DNA of 64,000 nucleotides from Pseudidiomarina salinarum (GCF_000753715.1 NZ_JPER01000001.1:806001-870000); one strand, 5' to 3'. Shown: positions 28,481 to 38,704, counted from the stretch's first letter. A program made the numbers and translations. The notes: generated by a model not told the origin, from the letters alone.

Positions 28481-29926
28481 TTAACGCGGTAAATTTAACA
28501 GCTGGTGACCAGCCATCTGTTCGGCTACACGGATTACCTGGCAGCTGTAACCAAATTCGTTGTCATACCAGACATAAACCACGGCACGATCATCTTCCAC
28601 GATAGTCGCGTGTGAATCGACAATGCCAGCGTAGCGTGAGCCAACTAAATCACTGGAAACAATCTCCGTTGACGCAGTGTAATCGATCTGCGCCTGCAAT
28701 TCAGAATGCAGCGCCGCGTGCTTGATGAACTCGTTTAACTCTTCTTTGGTGGTCGCCTTAGTCAGGTTAAGGTTCATGATCGCCATAGAAACATTAGGCG
28801 TTGGCACACGGATCGCATTGCCGGTCAGTTTGCCTTTCAGTTCCGGTAGTGCTTTGGCCACCGCTTTTGCCGCACCGGTAGTGGTCAGTACCATGTTCAA
28901 TGGCGCTGAGCGACCACGACGTTCGGCTGAATGATAATTATCGATCAGGTTCTGGTCATTGGTATAAGAATGCACGGTCTCAACATGGCCATTACGGATT
29001 TGATATTCATCGTGAATGACTTTCAGCACCGGAGTAATGGCGTTGGTGGTGCAACTTGCGGCACAGACAATGAAGTCTTCCGGCTTGATGGTTTCATGGT
29101 TCACACCAAACACGATATTTTTGATGTCGCCTTTGGCCGGAGCGGTCAGCAGTACTTTCTTCACACCTTTGGATTTCAGGTGCAAACCAAGGCCAGCTTC
29201 GTCCTTCCAGATGCCTGTATTATCAATGACAATCGCATCGTTAATACCGTACTGAGTATAATCCACCTGGTCCGGACCATTGGAGTAAATCACTTTAATA
29301 CTGGTGCCGTTGGCTTTGATCGCTGAATTTTCATGATCTACGGTGATCGAACCGTTGAAAGCCCCATGGATGGAATCGCGACGAAGTAAGCTGGCACGCT
29401 TTTCCAGATCGCCATCACGTCCGCCGCGCACAACAATCGCCCGCAGCCGCATCTTGTTATTACTGCCGTTGCGTTCAATCAGTAACCGCGCCAGTAAGCG
29501 GCCGATACGACCAAAACCGTAAAGCACCACATCCTGCGCCGGAATTTCATCCGCTTTATCAACAATGTCAGCCAGCTCGCGCTTCAGGTAGGTTTCAATC
29601 GAGTCGCCGTTACCTGCATCTTTGTGCAGATAATTAAAGGCCAGCTTACCCACATCAACCCGTGCCGGAGCAAGTTTCATTTTGCTCAATGCTTCCAGAA
29701 ACGGGAAACTCTCACGCAGACGCAGCTTTACGCCTTCGTGACGACGGATCAGACGATGCGCCTTAATAATATTAATGGTATCGACATTCAGCATCGAGCG
29801 ACCATAAATAACAGTCTCTACACCATAATTCCGGTACAGACGACCAATTAACGGCTGCATCATTTCGGCATATTCCTGGCGTTCCTGCCAACTGCGTAAA
29901 GTCAGATCCTGCTGCTGATCACTCAT
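28481..29926 (-). CDS. Glyceraldehyde-3-phosphate dehydrogenase, long form
   Basis: This GAPDH interconverts glyceraldehyde 3-phosphate and 1,3-bisphosphoglycerate. The start is the ATG at 29926 (AAAGG 8 bases upstream), giving 481 residues. About 130 N-terminal residues precede the Rossmann motif YGFGRIGRLLARLLIERN, so the protein is about 140 residues longer than GapA (331). The catalytic Cys is in CAASCTTNAITP, and the substrate-binding motif WYDNEFGYS is present. This long type is known in Vibrio, Pseudomonas and relatives as a second GAPDH. Its N-terminal helical extension is not catalytic. It faces away from pykA across a shared promoter region, which suggests common control of lower glycolysis. 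Confidence 0.9.
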   Translation of the reverse strand: MSDQQQDLTLRSWQERQEYAEMMQPLIGRLYRNYGVETVIYGRSMLNVDTINIIKAHRLIRRHEGVKLRLRESFPFLEALSKMKLAPARVDVGKLAFNYLHKDAGNGDSIETYLKRELADIVDKADEIPAQDVVLYGFGRIGRLLARLLIERNGSNNKMRLRAIVVRGGRDGDLEKRASLLRRDSIHGAFNGSITVDHENSAIKANGTSIKVIYSNGPDQVDYTQYGINDAIVIDNTGIWKDEAGLGLHLKSKGVKKVLLTAPAKGDIKNIVFGVNHETIKPEDFIVCAASCTTNAITPVLKVIHDEYQIRNGHVETVHSYTNDQNLIDNYHSAERRGRSAPLNMVLTTTGAAKAVAKALPELKGKLTGNAIRVPTPNVSMAIMNLNLTKATTKEELNEFIKHAALHSELQAQIDYTASTEIVSSDLVGSRYAGIVDSHATIVEDDRAVVYVWYDNEFGYSCQVIRVAEQMAGHQLLNLPR

Positions 29927-30036
29927 TCGGTTACCTTTAAGTTTTGCGTTGAAAATGAAGGTGAACAATTCAAGTGCGCGTATTGTACTGAAAAGCGGCT
30001 CTCAGTGCCAGATTCTCTGTATACACCTGATAGCCG

Positions 30037-30045
30037 TGATATAAT
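30037..30045 (+). promoter_or_regulatory. Extended -10 promoter of pykA
   Basis: TGATATAAT (30037-30045) is a perfect -10 hexamer with the TGn extension, 44 bases before the pykA ATG. No good -35 lies at the right distance, which is normal for extended -10 promoters. On the opposite strand a weak -10 (TACAAT, 29982-29987) could serve the GAPDH gene. Confidence 0.6.
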
Positions 30046-30088
30046 TTTACGATAATTAAGTCGTTCAGCCTGTCAGGAGAGTCAGCAC

Positions 30089-31525
30089 ATGTTACGTCGT
30101 ACCAAAATAGTTACCACTCTGGGCCCCGCCACCGATAACCCTAAGGTTCTTGAAGAACTGATTCAGGCCGGTGCTAACGTGGTTCGGCTGAACTTTTCTC
30201 ACGGCAAGGCTGAAGATCATATTCGCCGGGCCAACCAGGTACGCGAAATTGCCCAGCGGCTGGGCGTATATGTAGCGGTTCTCGGTGATTTGCAGGGGCC
30301 GAAAATCCGCATATCCAAATTTGAAAGCGGTGCCATTACGCTGGACGTGGGTGACGTATTCGTACTGGATGCCGAGCTTGGCGAGACCGCCGGTACCCAG
30401 CAACGGGTCGGAATTGACTATAAAGAGCTGCCTCAGGATGTTCGGGTAGGCGATATTCTGCTGCTCGACGATGGCCGCATTCAACTGAAGGTTGAGGACG
30501 TCAGCGGTGCTAAGATCACCACCACGGTCACTGTGGCGGGCAAATTGTCTGACAATAAAGGCATTAACCGTCTGGGTGGCGGGTTATCGGCGGCTGCGCT
30601 GACACAAAAAGATTACCGTGATATAGCCACCGCCGCCAAAATCGGCGTCGACTACTTAGCTGTTTCTTTCCCGCGCAGTGGCGCTGATATGCAGAAAGCT
30701 CGCCGGCTACTGCGTGATGCGGACGGTCGTGGCCTGCTGTGCGCTAAAATTGAACGCGCCGAAGCCGTAGCCACAGATAACGCACTTGACGATATTATCC
30801 GCGCTTCAGATGCAGTCATGGTCGCCCGCGGTGACCTGGGTGTCGAAATTGGCGATGCCCAGCTGGTCGGTAAGCAGAAAAAGATCATTGCCCGTGCCCG
30901 GCAATTAAATAAAGTGGTGATAACCGCGACCCAGATGATGGAGTCCATGATTGAAAGCCCGATGCCAACTCGTGCTGAAGTGATGGATGTGGCCAATGCG
31001 GTACTTGATGGGACCGATGCGGTCATGCTATCTGCTGAAACAGCGGCCGGTAAATTTCCCGTGGCGACAGTAAAGGCTATGGCTGAAATTTGTCTTGGCG
31101 CCGAAACACATCCGATCACCCCGCTGGAAAACGGCGACAGTAAAGCGACCTTCACGACCATTCAGGAAGCCAGCGCGATTACCGCAATTTATGCGGCAAC
31201 CCACCTGGCCGGGGTGAAAGCAATTATTGCCCTGACCGAATCCGGCTCTACCGCGAAGCTGATGTCACGCATCAATACTACGCTGCCGATCTTTTCCCTG
31301 TCGCGTCATGCGGAAAGTCGTTCACGCTGTGCCCTGTATCGGGGCGTTTATCCTATCGCCTTTGATTCGACCAAAAGCGAACCGCATAGGCTGGTCTATG
31401 AAGCCATCAATGAAATTAAAGTGCGCGGCCATGTTGGCGCCGGTGATTTGGTGGTACTGACCCACGGTGATGTCATGGAGACCGTGGGCTCTACCAATAC
31501 CTGTAAAATTATTGAGGTTAAGTAG
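30089..31525 (+). CDS. pykA: Pyruvate kinase II
   Basis: PykA converts PEP and ADP to pyruvate and ATP. The 478 residues align along the full length with E. coli PykA (480). Signatures include [35 protein letters not shown] and the catalytic-Lys region [10 protein letters not shown]. The motif [13 protein letters not shown] and [20 protein letters not shown] are diagnostic of the family. The C-terminal allosteric domain ([14 protein letters not shown]) is present. AGGAG lies 9 bases before the ATG. Its last 8 bases overlap the 3' end of the convergent DUF6279 gene. Confidence 0.97.
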   Translation: MLRRTKIVTTLGPATDNPKVLEELIQAGANVVRLNFSHGKAEDHIRRANQVREIAQRLGVYVAVLGDLQGPKIRISKFESGAITLDVGDVFVLDAELGETAGTQQRVGIDYKELPQDVRVGDILLLDDGRIQLKVEDVSGAKITTTVTVAGKLSDNKGINRLGGGLSAAALTQKDYRDIATAAKIGVDYLAVSFPRSGADMQKARRLLRDADGRGLLCAKIERAEAVATDNALDDIIRASDAVMVARGDLGVEIGDAQLVGKQKKIIARARQLNKVVITATQMMESMIESPMPTRAEVMDVANAVLDGTDAVMLSAETAAGKFPVATVKAMAEICLGAETHPITPLENGDSKATFTTIQEASAITAIYAATHLAGVKAIIALTESGSTAKLMSRINTTLPIFSLSRHAESRSRCALYRGVYPIAFDSTKSEPHRLVYEAINEIKVRGHVGAGDLVVLTHGDVMETVGSTNTCKIIEVK

Positions 31526-32366
31526 AATAGGTTTCGATAAGGTTATTTAAATCTGCGAGGAAGCTGTCGATCTCATCCAGCAGATGCCGCTTTTGTTTAT
31601 CTGTCATTGACTGATAAATTTTATGAATCAGTTTAAGCGAAGCGGCTCTGTTGGCATCCAGGCGGGATTGCAGTTCTGCACTGCGTAATTTCTCGGGTTC
31701 CACAATCAGGCTATAAACACGCTGTTGATAGTCTGGTACCGCCGGATCAGTAAGCACTGCAGCAAACGCATCAAGCCAGCTTTGCTGGTAATCAATCCAG
31801 GCCATCCGCATATCGTCATCCCGTTGCTCAAGCCATTGTTCAACATGCTTGTGCTGCGCCGGGGTCAGCTCACCAAGTAGATCCTCAAAGGCTTCTTCCA
31901 TTCGCTCGTAACGCTTTTTACGGGATTTTTCGTACGACTCTTCCTGAATTTCTTCGAGGTCCTCATCGATATCTTCCTGCATCGCCTGAATGAGTTGGGT
32001 TCGCTGTGATGCCGACAAGCGCGGTAAATACACTTGCGCATAAGGCTCTATCTGTAGCTGTATATTTTCCCATAAAGCGTAAACGGAATAGCTGGTGAGT
32101 AGCAGATCTTGCTGAGTGAGGTCTTTGCGGGTCAGGTCAGCACGAATTTTAAGTAACAGGTCGCGGTAAGCAGGTAATTGGGTTTGCGCATGCCAGCGAT
32201 GCAACTCATCAGTGCTGGCACTGACATCGCGCTCAAGCTGACCGGATAAATCGACATACTTGTTGAGTTTCCACTCAACCAGAGTATCAGCAAAACGGTA
32301 GGTGAGCCGATTTGAACAGCCTGTTACCAGCAGTAGGATCAAAACCGATGCGAACAGCTGCTTCAT
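31518..32366 (-). CDS. DUF6279 family lipoprotein
   Basis: The function is unknown. The N-terminus is a lipoprotein signal peptide with lipobox LLLVTGCS (Cys17 of 282 residues). The rest is almost entirely helical, with acidic/basic coiled-coil character ([20 protein letters not shown]) and Trp/Tyr positions such as [20 protein letters not shown] that recall DUF6279. It is probably anchored in the periplasm. It lies 17 bases downstream of the LytTR regulator gene on the same strand and may share its transcript. The last 8 bases overlap pykA. Confidence 0.78.
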   Translation of the reverse strand: MKQLFASVLILLLVTGCSNRLTYRFADTLVEWKLNKYVDLSGQLERDVSASTDELHRWHAQTQLPAYRDLLLKIRADLTRKDLTQQDLLLTSYSVYALWENIQLQIEPYAQVYLPRLSASQRTQLIQAMQEDIDEDLEEIQEESYEKSRKKRYERMEEAFEDLLGELTPAQHKHVEQWLEQRDDDMRMAWIDYQQSWLDAFAAVLTDPAVPDYQQRVYSLIVEPEKLRSAELQSRLDANRAASLKLIHKIYQSMTDKQKRHLLDEIDSFLADLNNLIETYST

Positions 32367-32382
32367 AAAGTTGGACTCCCTG

Positions 32383-33210
32383 TCACGATGTAAGAATAAG
32401 TTTCTTTATCCGATCTTTGTAACTGCGGCTTACTTTCAGTTCCTTCCCGTTTTTTAATACCAGATGGTATTCACCGTTCTGTCTGCTGCAGAGCTTTTCG
32501 ACATGCTCAAGGTTCACTATGGCTGAGCGATGAATGCGCTGAAAACGCTTTGGATTAAGCTCTTCTTCCAGTTCCTTCATGGTGCGCCGCAGAATATGGG
32601 TTTCATTGCAGGCATGAATACACATGTAATCACCCGCAGCATCCACCCATTCAATCGAATTGATTGCCACGCGGGTAATTTCGCCGCTTTCCTTGATGGC
32701 GATATGCTCCGGATAGCGGGCCATGCCAATATCTTCGCCACTGGCGAGCCGCTTTAAAATGGCCTCACAATCTTCACCGGTCGCATCCGCGAGCAAATTA
32801 AGAATACGCTGCTGTTGGGTATTTTGTTCACGTTGCGCAAGGCTATTTTCAATGCGTTTCAGACTACGCGCTATGCGCTCATGGTCAACGGGCTTAAGCA
32901 GGTAGTCGATGGCTCTTACATCAAAGGCTTTGATCGCGTAGTTGTCATATGCGGTTACGAAAATGACTAAGGGCAATGGCGCGCCACGCGCCTGAACTTC
33001 TCTTAACAATTCAAAGCCGTTCATACCCGGCATCTGAATATCCAGAAATACCAAGTCAGGTTTGAGCTCAATGATTTTTTCGAGTGCTTGTCGTGCGCTC
33101 TGGCATTCATCCAGCAACTCAACCTGGGGAAAGTCCTGCAGGCGCACAATCAGGCCGCGGCGCGCCAGTGCTTCGTCGTCGACGACCAGCGTGCGAATTT
33201 TATTAATCAT
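32383..33210 (-). CDS. LytTR-type response regulator
   Basis: The 275 residues form a receiver domain (1-125) plus a LytTR DNA-binding domain (about 170-270). The receiver is complete: acidic pair in LVVDDEALARRG, phosphoacceptor Asp57 in FLDIQMPGMNG, and Lys in DYLLKPVDHER. The C-terminus has EWVDAAGDYMCIHACN and RIHRSAIVNLEHVE, which are typical of LytTR. It overlaps the kinase gene by 4 bases (33207-33210), so the two form a two-component pair like LytSR/BtsSR in E. coli (pyruvate sensing). Closeness to pykA is suggestive but the signal cannot be read from sequence. Confidence 0.93.
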   Translation of the reverse strand: MINKIRTLVVDDEALARRGLIVRLQDFPQVELLDECQSARQALEKIIELKPDLVFLDIQMPGMNGFELLREVQARGAPLPLVIFVTAYDNYAIKAFDVRAIDYLLKPVDHERIARSLKRIENSLAQREQNTQQQRILNLLADATGEDCEAILKRLASGEDIGMARYPEHIAIKESGEITRVAINSIEWVDAAGDYMCIHACNETHILRRTMKELEEELNPKRFQRIHRSAIVNLEHVEKLCSRQNGEYHLVLKNGKELKVSRSYKDRIKKLILTS

Positions 33211-34298
33211 GTGGTTTCAATTTGCTCCAACGGGATACGGATTTCGACCCGCATACCGTGCGGATCATTATCGGTTAATGTAAAGGAGTAATTCTTTCCG
33301 TACAAGGCCTGAAGTCGATCCCGTGTATTTGATAGTCCGACGCCGCCGCGTTCAATAAGCTCCCGCGCCGGTGTCGGACAGCCAGGGCCGTTATCGGTTA
33401 CGCTTACCAGCAAGTCATCGTCGACCTGATGGGCAGCAATAACAATACGTCCGCCCTCTTCCATGCGGGCAATGGCGTATTTAATCGAGTTCTCAATCAG
33501 TGGTTGCAGAAATAAGCTGGGAACCAAAGCCCGCTTAACCTCTTCATCAATGTCGATGACAACATGCAAACGTTCATCAAAGCGCACTTTTTCAATATCC
33601 AGATAAAGCATTAAGGCTTCAATTTCCTGTTCCAGCGGAATCTTTTTAATCGGCTCATTATCCAGCGAAAAGCGCAGGAACAGGCTGAGCTTTGACATCA
33701 TCTTGTTGGCCAGGTCGTTCTCTTTAATCAGGATTAAGGTCGAAATGGCATTGAGGGTATTAAACAAAAAATGCGGATTCAGCTGGTAGCGCAGCATTTT
33801 TAACTGTGCCTGGTGTGCCATTGACGTGGCCATAAGGGCTTTTTGCTTTTCGTCCTGCAGCATCTGGTAATATTTAATACCAAAATAGAGGCCGCTCCAG
33901 CTCAGCATGATATAGAACTTGGCAATGGTATTCTTAAAGTAGAACCAGTTACTTTCGGGGCGAAATCCGAACTTATAGATTTCCCAGTAGGTGGCATTGT
34001 CGATCACTGCCCAGGCAGCGGCGGACAGATAAGAGGCCACCAGCACCACCAGAATCAGCTGCCAGGGGCTGCTATCCCAGATGCGGCGGTATAGATAACG
34101 CAACGGCAGTGTCAGTAACAAACCAGCATAAGCGCCCAGCAGAATGACCAGCACATAGATGTCACGCATCTCATGCATCAGTGAGCCAATGTAATGCACC
34201 AACGCATAGCCGAACCAGCCTGCACATTGCAGCATCCAGAAAAACCGGTTCCGATCGTCAAAAATAACTTTCCAGTTGCTATTCATACCGTCTCGCAT
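33207..34298 (-). CDS. LytS-like sensor histidine kinase
   Basis: The 363-residue inner-membrane kinase has four predicted N-terminal membrane helices (about residues 15-150). The His_kinase domain has the phosphorylated His in RYQLNPHFLFNTLN and an ATPase domain with VTDNGPGCPTPAREL and GGVGLSNTRDRLQ. It lacks the GAF/5TM-LYT sensor of E. coli LytS, so it is closer to the short 'sensor of LytTR' kinases. A second ATG four codons in (MNSNWKV) is an alternative start. A TATAAT hexamer lies at 34321-34326 on this strand, but its -35 spacing is poor. It is the partner of the regulator downstream. Confidence 0.9.
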   Translation of the reverse strand: MRDGMNSNWKVIFDDRNRFFWMLQCAGWFGYALVHYIGSLMHEMRDIYVLVILLGAYAGLLLTLPLRYLYRRIWDSSPWQLILVVLVASYLSAAAWAVIDNATYWEIYKFGFRPESNWFYFKNTIAKFYIMLSWSGLYFGIKYYQMLQDEKQKALMATSMAHQAQLKMLRYQLNPHFLFNTLNAISTLILIKENDLANKMMSKLSLFLRFSLDNEPIKKIPLEQEIEALMLYLDIEKVRFDERLHVVIDIDEEVKRALVPSLFLQPLIENSIKYAIARMEEGGRIVIAAHQVDDDLLVSVTDNGPGCPTPARELIERGGVGLSNTRDRLQALYGKNYSFTLTDNDPHGMRVEIRIPLEQIETT

Positions 34299-34437
34299 CT
34301 GTGGAATCTTTCAGTCAGGAATTATACCGCTAACCGGACCATCAAGGGCGACCTTTTATCGCACTTAGCCTGCTGTATAGCCGAAACCAGCCATGTTAGT
34401 ATTCAAAAACTAACTGATTGTTACTGACGAGGTTCCT

Positions 34438-36213
34438 GTGCTGCATTATTCGATAACGCCGAGTGATTTACATGCCCACTTATTCAGTGTTTCGCTGGAG
34501 ATCAGTGAGCCAGCCAGCGATGGTGTGCAACTTACCCTGCCAGCCTGGATCCCCGGTAGCTACATGATTCGCGATTTCGCCCGCAATGTCGTTGATTTGC
34601 GCGCTGAGGCAAACGGGCAGCCGCTGAAGGTTACCTCAGTAGATAAACAGACCTGGCAGTTGGCTGCTACCGACGGCCCGGTTACCGTCCACTATCAGGT
34701 CTATGCCTTTGATTTGTCGGTACGCAGCGCCTATCTCGACCAGTATTTTGGTTTTTTTAATAACAGCAGTCTGTGTCTGGCGGTACAGGGCCAGGCGGAT
34801 CGGTCATGCACCCTGGCCATTAGCTTACCCGATACCGAGACGCCCTGGCAGCTTGCTACGGGTATGCCGCGCCAGTCAGGCGATCAGTTTGGCAGTGGCG
34901 TATTTACTGCCGGTAGTTATGAAGAATTAATCGATTACCCGGTGCTGATGGGCCAATTGGCGATTCAGGAATTTATTGCCGGTGGTCTCAAGCACGGGCT
35001 GGTGGTAGCCGGACACCACTACGGCGATCTGGGGCGGATCAGTGGCGATCTGGCACAAATATGTGAGTATCAGATTGATCTGTTCGATCACCAGGTGCCT
35101 TTTGAGAGTTACTTATTCCTGACCATTGTGGTTGGCAAAGGCTTTGGTGGCCTCGAGCACCGGAACTCGACAGCCCTGCTCTGCAGCCGTAAGGATCTGA
35201 TTCTGCCTGGCAAGCAAACTATTGATAATGACTACCGTGGCTTTCTTAGCCTTTGCAGCCATGAGTACTTTCACAGCTGGAACATCAAAACCCTAAAACC
35301 GCGCGAGTTCATTCCCTATCGCCTGGCCGCAGAACAATATACCCGCCAGCTCTGGTTTTACGAAGGTATTACCTCGTACTTTGATGACTATGTATTGCAC
35401 CAGTGCGGTCTTATTGACGCCGCCACTTACCTGCAGTTGGTCGGTGACACCATTGCGCGGGTGCAGCGCAGCACTGGCGCGAACCGGCAGACGGTTACCG
35501 ACTCCAGTTTGTATGCCTGGACGAAGTTTTATAAGCAGGATGAAAACTCGCCCAACAGTATTGTGAGTTATTACGCCAAAGGTGGTCTTATCGCGCTATG
35601 CCTGGATCTGCTGTTGCGGCGGGACAGCGATCACCAGGTCACCCTCGGGACTGTAATGCGTGACTACTGGCTGGAGTACGGTGCGACCGGCAAGGGTACT
35701 GAAGATGAAAGTTTCGCCAGCTTTGTCGAGCAAAAATATTCAGTCAAATTAGCGGCTTTTCTGGAACGCGCGTTATATAGCACCGACCCGCTACCGCTTA
35801 ACGAGCTGCTCAGTGAATTTGGCGTCGAACTGAGCCATGAAGTGGCAGCCGATGACAATACGATCGGTGGCAAACCAGCCAGCAACAATATCCCGGTGGC
35901 GCTGGGCGCGAAATATAAAGCCTCGCCCCAGGGGCTTGAATTGCAAACCGTCTATAACGGCGAGGCGGCTGAACGGGCTGGCCTGAGTGCGCAGGATCGT
36001 ATTATCGCTATCGACCGCCTGCAGGTAACCGAACAAAGCGTTAAAGAAGTATTCGACCGTTACCAGCCGGATCAGCAAGTGACGGTACACGCGTTTCGCC
36101 GGGATGAACTGTTAAGCCTGAAGCTGGTCTGGGACAAGCCCCGGGCCAACAACCGGGTGCTACGGGTTAAGCGGCCTGAGCAGCTTAAGGGCTGGTTGAA
36201 TCCGAAGCGCTGA
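34438..36213 (+). CDS. M61 family peptidase with PDZ domain
   Basis: The enzyme belongs to the M61 glycyl aminopeptidase family, which is zinc dependent. The start is a GTG at 34438 with GAGG upstream. The N-terminal beta domain has PAWIPGSYMIRDFARNV, a family signature. The catalytic domain has CSHEYFHSWNIKTLKPREF, in which HEYFH binds zinc, and YEGITSYFDDY supplies the third ligand. The C-terminus (about 490-580) is a PDZ domain (AAERAGLSAQDRIIAIDRL). No signal peptide is evident, so the protein is likely cytosolic. Its last 29 bases overlap the convergent M23 peptidase gene. Confidence 0.92.
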   Translation: MLHYSITPSDLHAHLFSVSLEISEPASDGVQLTLPAWIPGSYMIRDFARNVVDLRAEANGQPLKVTSVDKQTWQLAATDGPVTVHYQVYAFDLSVRSAYLDQYFGFFNNSSLCLAVQGQADRSCTLAISLPDTETPWQLATGMPRQSGDQFGSGVFTAGSYEELIDYPVLMGQLAIQEFIAGGLKHGLVVAGHHYGDLGRISGDLAQICEYQIDLFDHQVPFESYLFLTIVVGKGFGGLEHRNSTALLCSRKDLILPGKQTIDNDYRGFLSLCSHEYFHSWNIKTLKPREFIPYRLAAEQYTRQLWFYEGITSYFDDYVLHQCGLIDAATYLQLVGDTIARVQRSTGANRQTVTDSSLYAWTKFYKQDENSPNSIVSYYAKGGLIALCLDLLLRRDSDHQVTLGTVMRDYWLEYGATGKGTEDESFASFVEQKYSVKLAAFLERALYSTDPLPLNELLSEFGVELSHEVAADDNTIGGKPASNNIPVALGAKYKASPQGLELQTVYNGEAAERAGLSAQDRIIAIDRLQVTEQSVKEVFDRYQPDQQVTVHAFRRDELLSLKLVWDKPRANNRVLRVKRPEQLKGWLNPKR

Positions 36214-37039
36214 AGTGCTCCAGCACCAACGCCGGGTCCAGACGCTCCTGCTGCCAGTTAATACGCCAGTCAAGATGCGGGCCGGTCACCCGGCCGGTGG
36301 CACCAATTTCGGCAATCACATCGCCCTGACGGATCTCAGCGCCGGGCTGCACATGTAACTTGTGCAAGTGAATATAGGTGCTGGTAATGCCATAGCCGTG
36401 ATCGATAATGAGGGTTCCACCTGAGTAAAACAGATCCGGTTCAGCCAATACCACCACGCCCGGCCAGGGGGCTTTTACCGGGGTACCGGTCGGAGCGGCG
36501 ATATCTAAGCCAAAATGCGGATTTCTTGGCTCACCATTAAAAATTCGCTGACTACCGTAAACACCGCTAATGCGCCCTTCAGCTGGTTTCACCACGGGCA
36601 GCAGGAAGTCTTCACGATTACTGAATACCTGCCGCGCCTGCCATACTTTGGCTGCCTCCTCGCGCGCTCGGGCAACCTGAGCCGGATCAGGAGTGACAGT
36701 TTGTTGCGGCACACCATCGACGCGGTCAATATCGTATTCACGCGGGGCAAGCTCAATAATAACTTCATGCACCACGCCTGCCGGGGTCTTCACATTAATA
36801 GTTTTACTGCCCTGAGCATCGCGGCCAAAGCCGAATACCACCCGGCCAGCCGGAGTGACTTTTAAAGATTCGCCATCCAGTGTTACTTCGTTAACACTGG
36901 CGGTTTTACCTATGATCAGAGCGCCCGGACTAAAGGCACCGGTAAACTGGATAACCGGATCTGTTTTTGCTGCCGCGATCGTCGGGCTGAGGATAATAAA
37001 TGCTACGGATAACGCAGCCAGGCTAAATAATTTACGCAT
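36185..37039 (-). CDS. Secreted M23 family metallopeptidase
   Basis: This is a periplasmic LytM-type peptidase that probably cuts peptidoglycan peptides. The start at 37039 (AGGGAG about 9 bases upstream) gives a clean signal peptide (MRKLFSLAALSVAFIILSPT). An upstream ATG 10 codons earlier would hide it. A beta-rich N-terminal domain (about 25-130) is followed by the M23 domain with zinc ligands HFGLD (HxxxD) and HLH. Both are the LytM-active pair, so the enzyme should be active and not an EnvC/NlpD-type activator. It overlaps the QueD-like gene by 8 bases upstream. Confidence 0.92.
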   Translation of the reverse strand: MRKLFSLAALSVAFIILSPTIAAAKTDPVIQFTGAFSPGALIIGKTASVNEVTLDGESLKVTPAGRVVFGFGRDAQGSKTINVKTPAGVVHEVIIELAPREYDIDRVDGVPQQTVTPDPAQVARAREEAAKVWQARQVFSNREDFLLPVVKPAEGRISGVYGSQRIFNGEPRNPHFGLDIAAPTGTPVKAPWPGVVVLAEPDLFYSGGTLIIDHGYGITSTYIHLHKLHVQPGAEIRQGDVIAEIGATGRVTGPHLDWRINWQQERLDPALVLEHFSASDSTSP

Positions 37040-37913
37040 ACCCAATCGCTCCCTTACCAACCCCTTCAAATGCAGTTACCTGCACTTCAGCGTCAGCACA
37101 TTGTTGTTTTACCTTGGTGGCCAGATAAACGGCAATGCATTCAACCGTTGAGTCTGTGGGAATCACATAGTTCTCAGGCCGTGGCACGATCAGCTCAAAT
37201 AAGCCCTGATCTGCGCTGTAGCTATACCCTATATGCGTTTCTTCGGTCAGTGCGACCGCTGATGATGAGCGCAACAAGTTATCTAATGGTTCAACATCTT
37301 CAGCTGAACCAAGGTAAATATCACGCCAACGCTCGCACCACTGACTTTCAAGCTCGCTGTTACGATCACCGTCGAGGGTTATATACAAACGCGAGCGATG
37401 GCCGTGCGCGATGCGCTGGCAGTTACCATCATGTTTTTTGAGCCCGTGCGTGTAGTGATAAAAAGCACCCGGAATCTCCTCAGGCCGCAATTGCAGGCTC
37501 AGACCGGCAACATTTTCAGGTAATTCACGTTTAATAACAGCACGCAGGTACTCGGTGATGGACTCGAGTGTAACTTCCTGAGCATCAATAAAAGCGAAAG
37601 CGTCAGACGGACAAAATAAATGGATGCTGCGATCATCAGGGCGCATAAAATCTACCCAGTAACTGTTGCCGTCAGGATGATAGCTGACCTGGGTATAGGG
37701 ATGCTCAGCAGGAATCGCGAGTTTATGATCCACAGCACCATCAATAATGCGCTTGATTTGCTTTTTGACACGGCCAAAATCAAGCACCATGGATTGCTCA
37801 TTCAGTGAACCATCTAAAATAATATCAACGATCCAGCTTTCACCGACAATCCCGCGTTGCGGGCACAAATAGGAAAAGTCGATCACTGTCAGATCGTTTA
37901 CAAATAACTGCAT
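37032..37913 (-). CDS. Large 6-carboxytetrahydropterin synthase (QueD)-like protein
   Basis: The 293-residue protein belongs to the QueD/6-pyruvoyl-tetrahydropterin synthase fold but is more than twice the length of E. coli QueD (121). Two half-domains are visible. The first (1-110) has VLDFGRVKKQIKRII and DHKLAIP, matching the 'MVxDFxxLK...LDHxxLN' block. The second (about 160-290) has the GNCQRIAHGHRSRL block, which carries the Cys and the HGH metal-binding part, and TDSTVECIAVYLATKV, which matches the 'PTxEN' block. Each half lacks some motifs the other supplies. I infer an internal duplication with divided motifs. Known QueD converts dihydroneopterin triphosphate to 6-carboxytetrahydropterin for queuosine. 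Activity here is untested. Confidence 0.7.
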   Translation of the reverse strand: MQLFVNDLTVIDFSYLCPQRGIVGESWIVDIILDGSLNEQSMVLDFGRVKKQIKRIIDGAVDHKLAIPAEHPYTQVSYHPDGNSYWVDFMRPDDRSIHLFCPSDAFAFIDAQEVTLESITEYLRAVIKRELPENVAGLSLQLRPEEIPGAFYHYTHGLKKHDGNCQRIAHGHRSRLYITLDGDRNSELESQWCERWRDIYLGSAEDVEPLDNLLRSSSAVALTEETHIGYSYSADQGLFELIVPRPENYVIPTDSTVECIAVYLATKVKQQCADAEVQVTAFEGVGKGAIGYA

Positions 37914-37981
37914 AACCTGCTCTGTCGTTTTATGGAAATAAGGGTGTTAACCAATAGCCCGTAGTATACCACTACCAGCAC

Positions 37982-38629
37982 TCAGGCGAGAACTTCGATT
38001 AACCGCAGCCAGTCGACAATTAATTTCAGGCTTAGTGCTAGTAAAGCCACACCCATCACCCGGTCAATCCAGTGGCTGATGCGCCAGAGCCGGCGAAATA
38101 ATGGTGGCCAGTTGATCAGGGTCGCGAGCCCCGCAAACCAGACAGCTGTAGCGACGGCCATGTACAAGCCATAGCCAATCTTGATGCTGGTTGGTGTTTC
38201 CGGCGCGATGACGGTACTAAAAAGAACCAGAAAAAACAGCGTCGCTTTCACGTTCAGACCATTAGTGAAAAAACCAATCCGAAAGGCCTTGCCGGCGGAA
38301 AACTCACCTGCTGCCGGCGCCGAGCCCGGTTCCAGCTCGCCCTTTGGCGCCGAGCGAATCGCCTGACTGCCCAGCCAGCCAAGATAGCCCGCACCAAGCA
38401 GCAACAGGCTGGCGTACACCCACTGATAACGGTGAATAACTAAAGCAATTCCAAGTACTGAATAAGCAACATGCAGGAGGATGCCGGTACCGATGCCGAG
38501 ACTCACCCAGCGGCCAATCCGCCGGCCGTAGCTCAGGCTATATCTGATGGTTACGGCAAAGTCCGGCCCCGGGCTTGCGACCGCCATTAAATGGTAGAGC
38601 GCAATGATCATAAATTCTTCTAAATACAT
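37982..38629 (-). CDS. LysE/RhtB family exporter
   Basis: The 215-residue inner-membrane protein has about six hydrophobic spans. The family signature AVASPGPDFAVTIRYSLSYG lies near the N-terminus. LysE/RhtB proteins export amino acids such as lysine, threonine, homoserine and leucine. The substrate is unknown here. It is divergent from a LysR-type regulator gene with 75 bases between them, the usual layout of a lysE-type exporter controlled by its own LysR regulator (as for LysE/LysG). Confidence 0.88.
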   Translation of the reverse strand: MYLEEFMIIALYHLMAVASPGPDFAVTIRYSLSYGRRIGRWVSLGIGTGILLHVAYSVLGIALVIHRYQWVYASLLLLGAGYLGWLGSQAIRSAPKGELEPGSAPAAGEFSAGKAFRIGFFTNGLNVKATLFFLVLFSTVIAPETPTSIKIGYGLYMAVATAVWFAGLATLINWPPLFRRLWRISHWIDRVMGVALLALSLKLIVDWLRLIEVLA

Positions 38630-38704
38630 TGATTAATAACTCTGTTAGCTTTAGTTTTAATTAATTCTGATTAACTTTATGGTTCGGCGCCCGGAGTCAT
38701 CATT

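Noticed and set aside
34319-34344. A sigma70 promoter for the LytS kinase gene
   Set aside because: TATAAT is present, but TTGATG lies only 13 bases away, which is too close. I did not list it as a feature.
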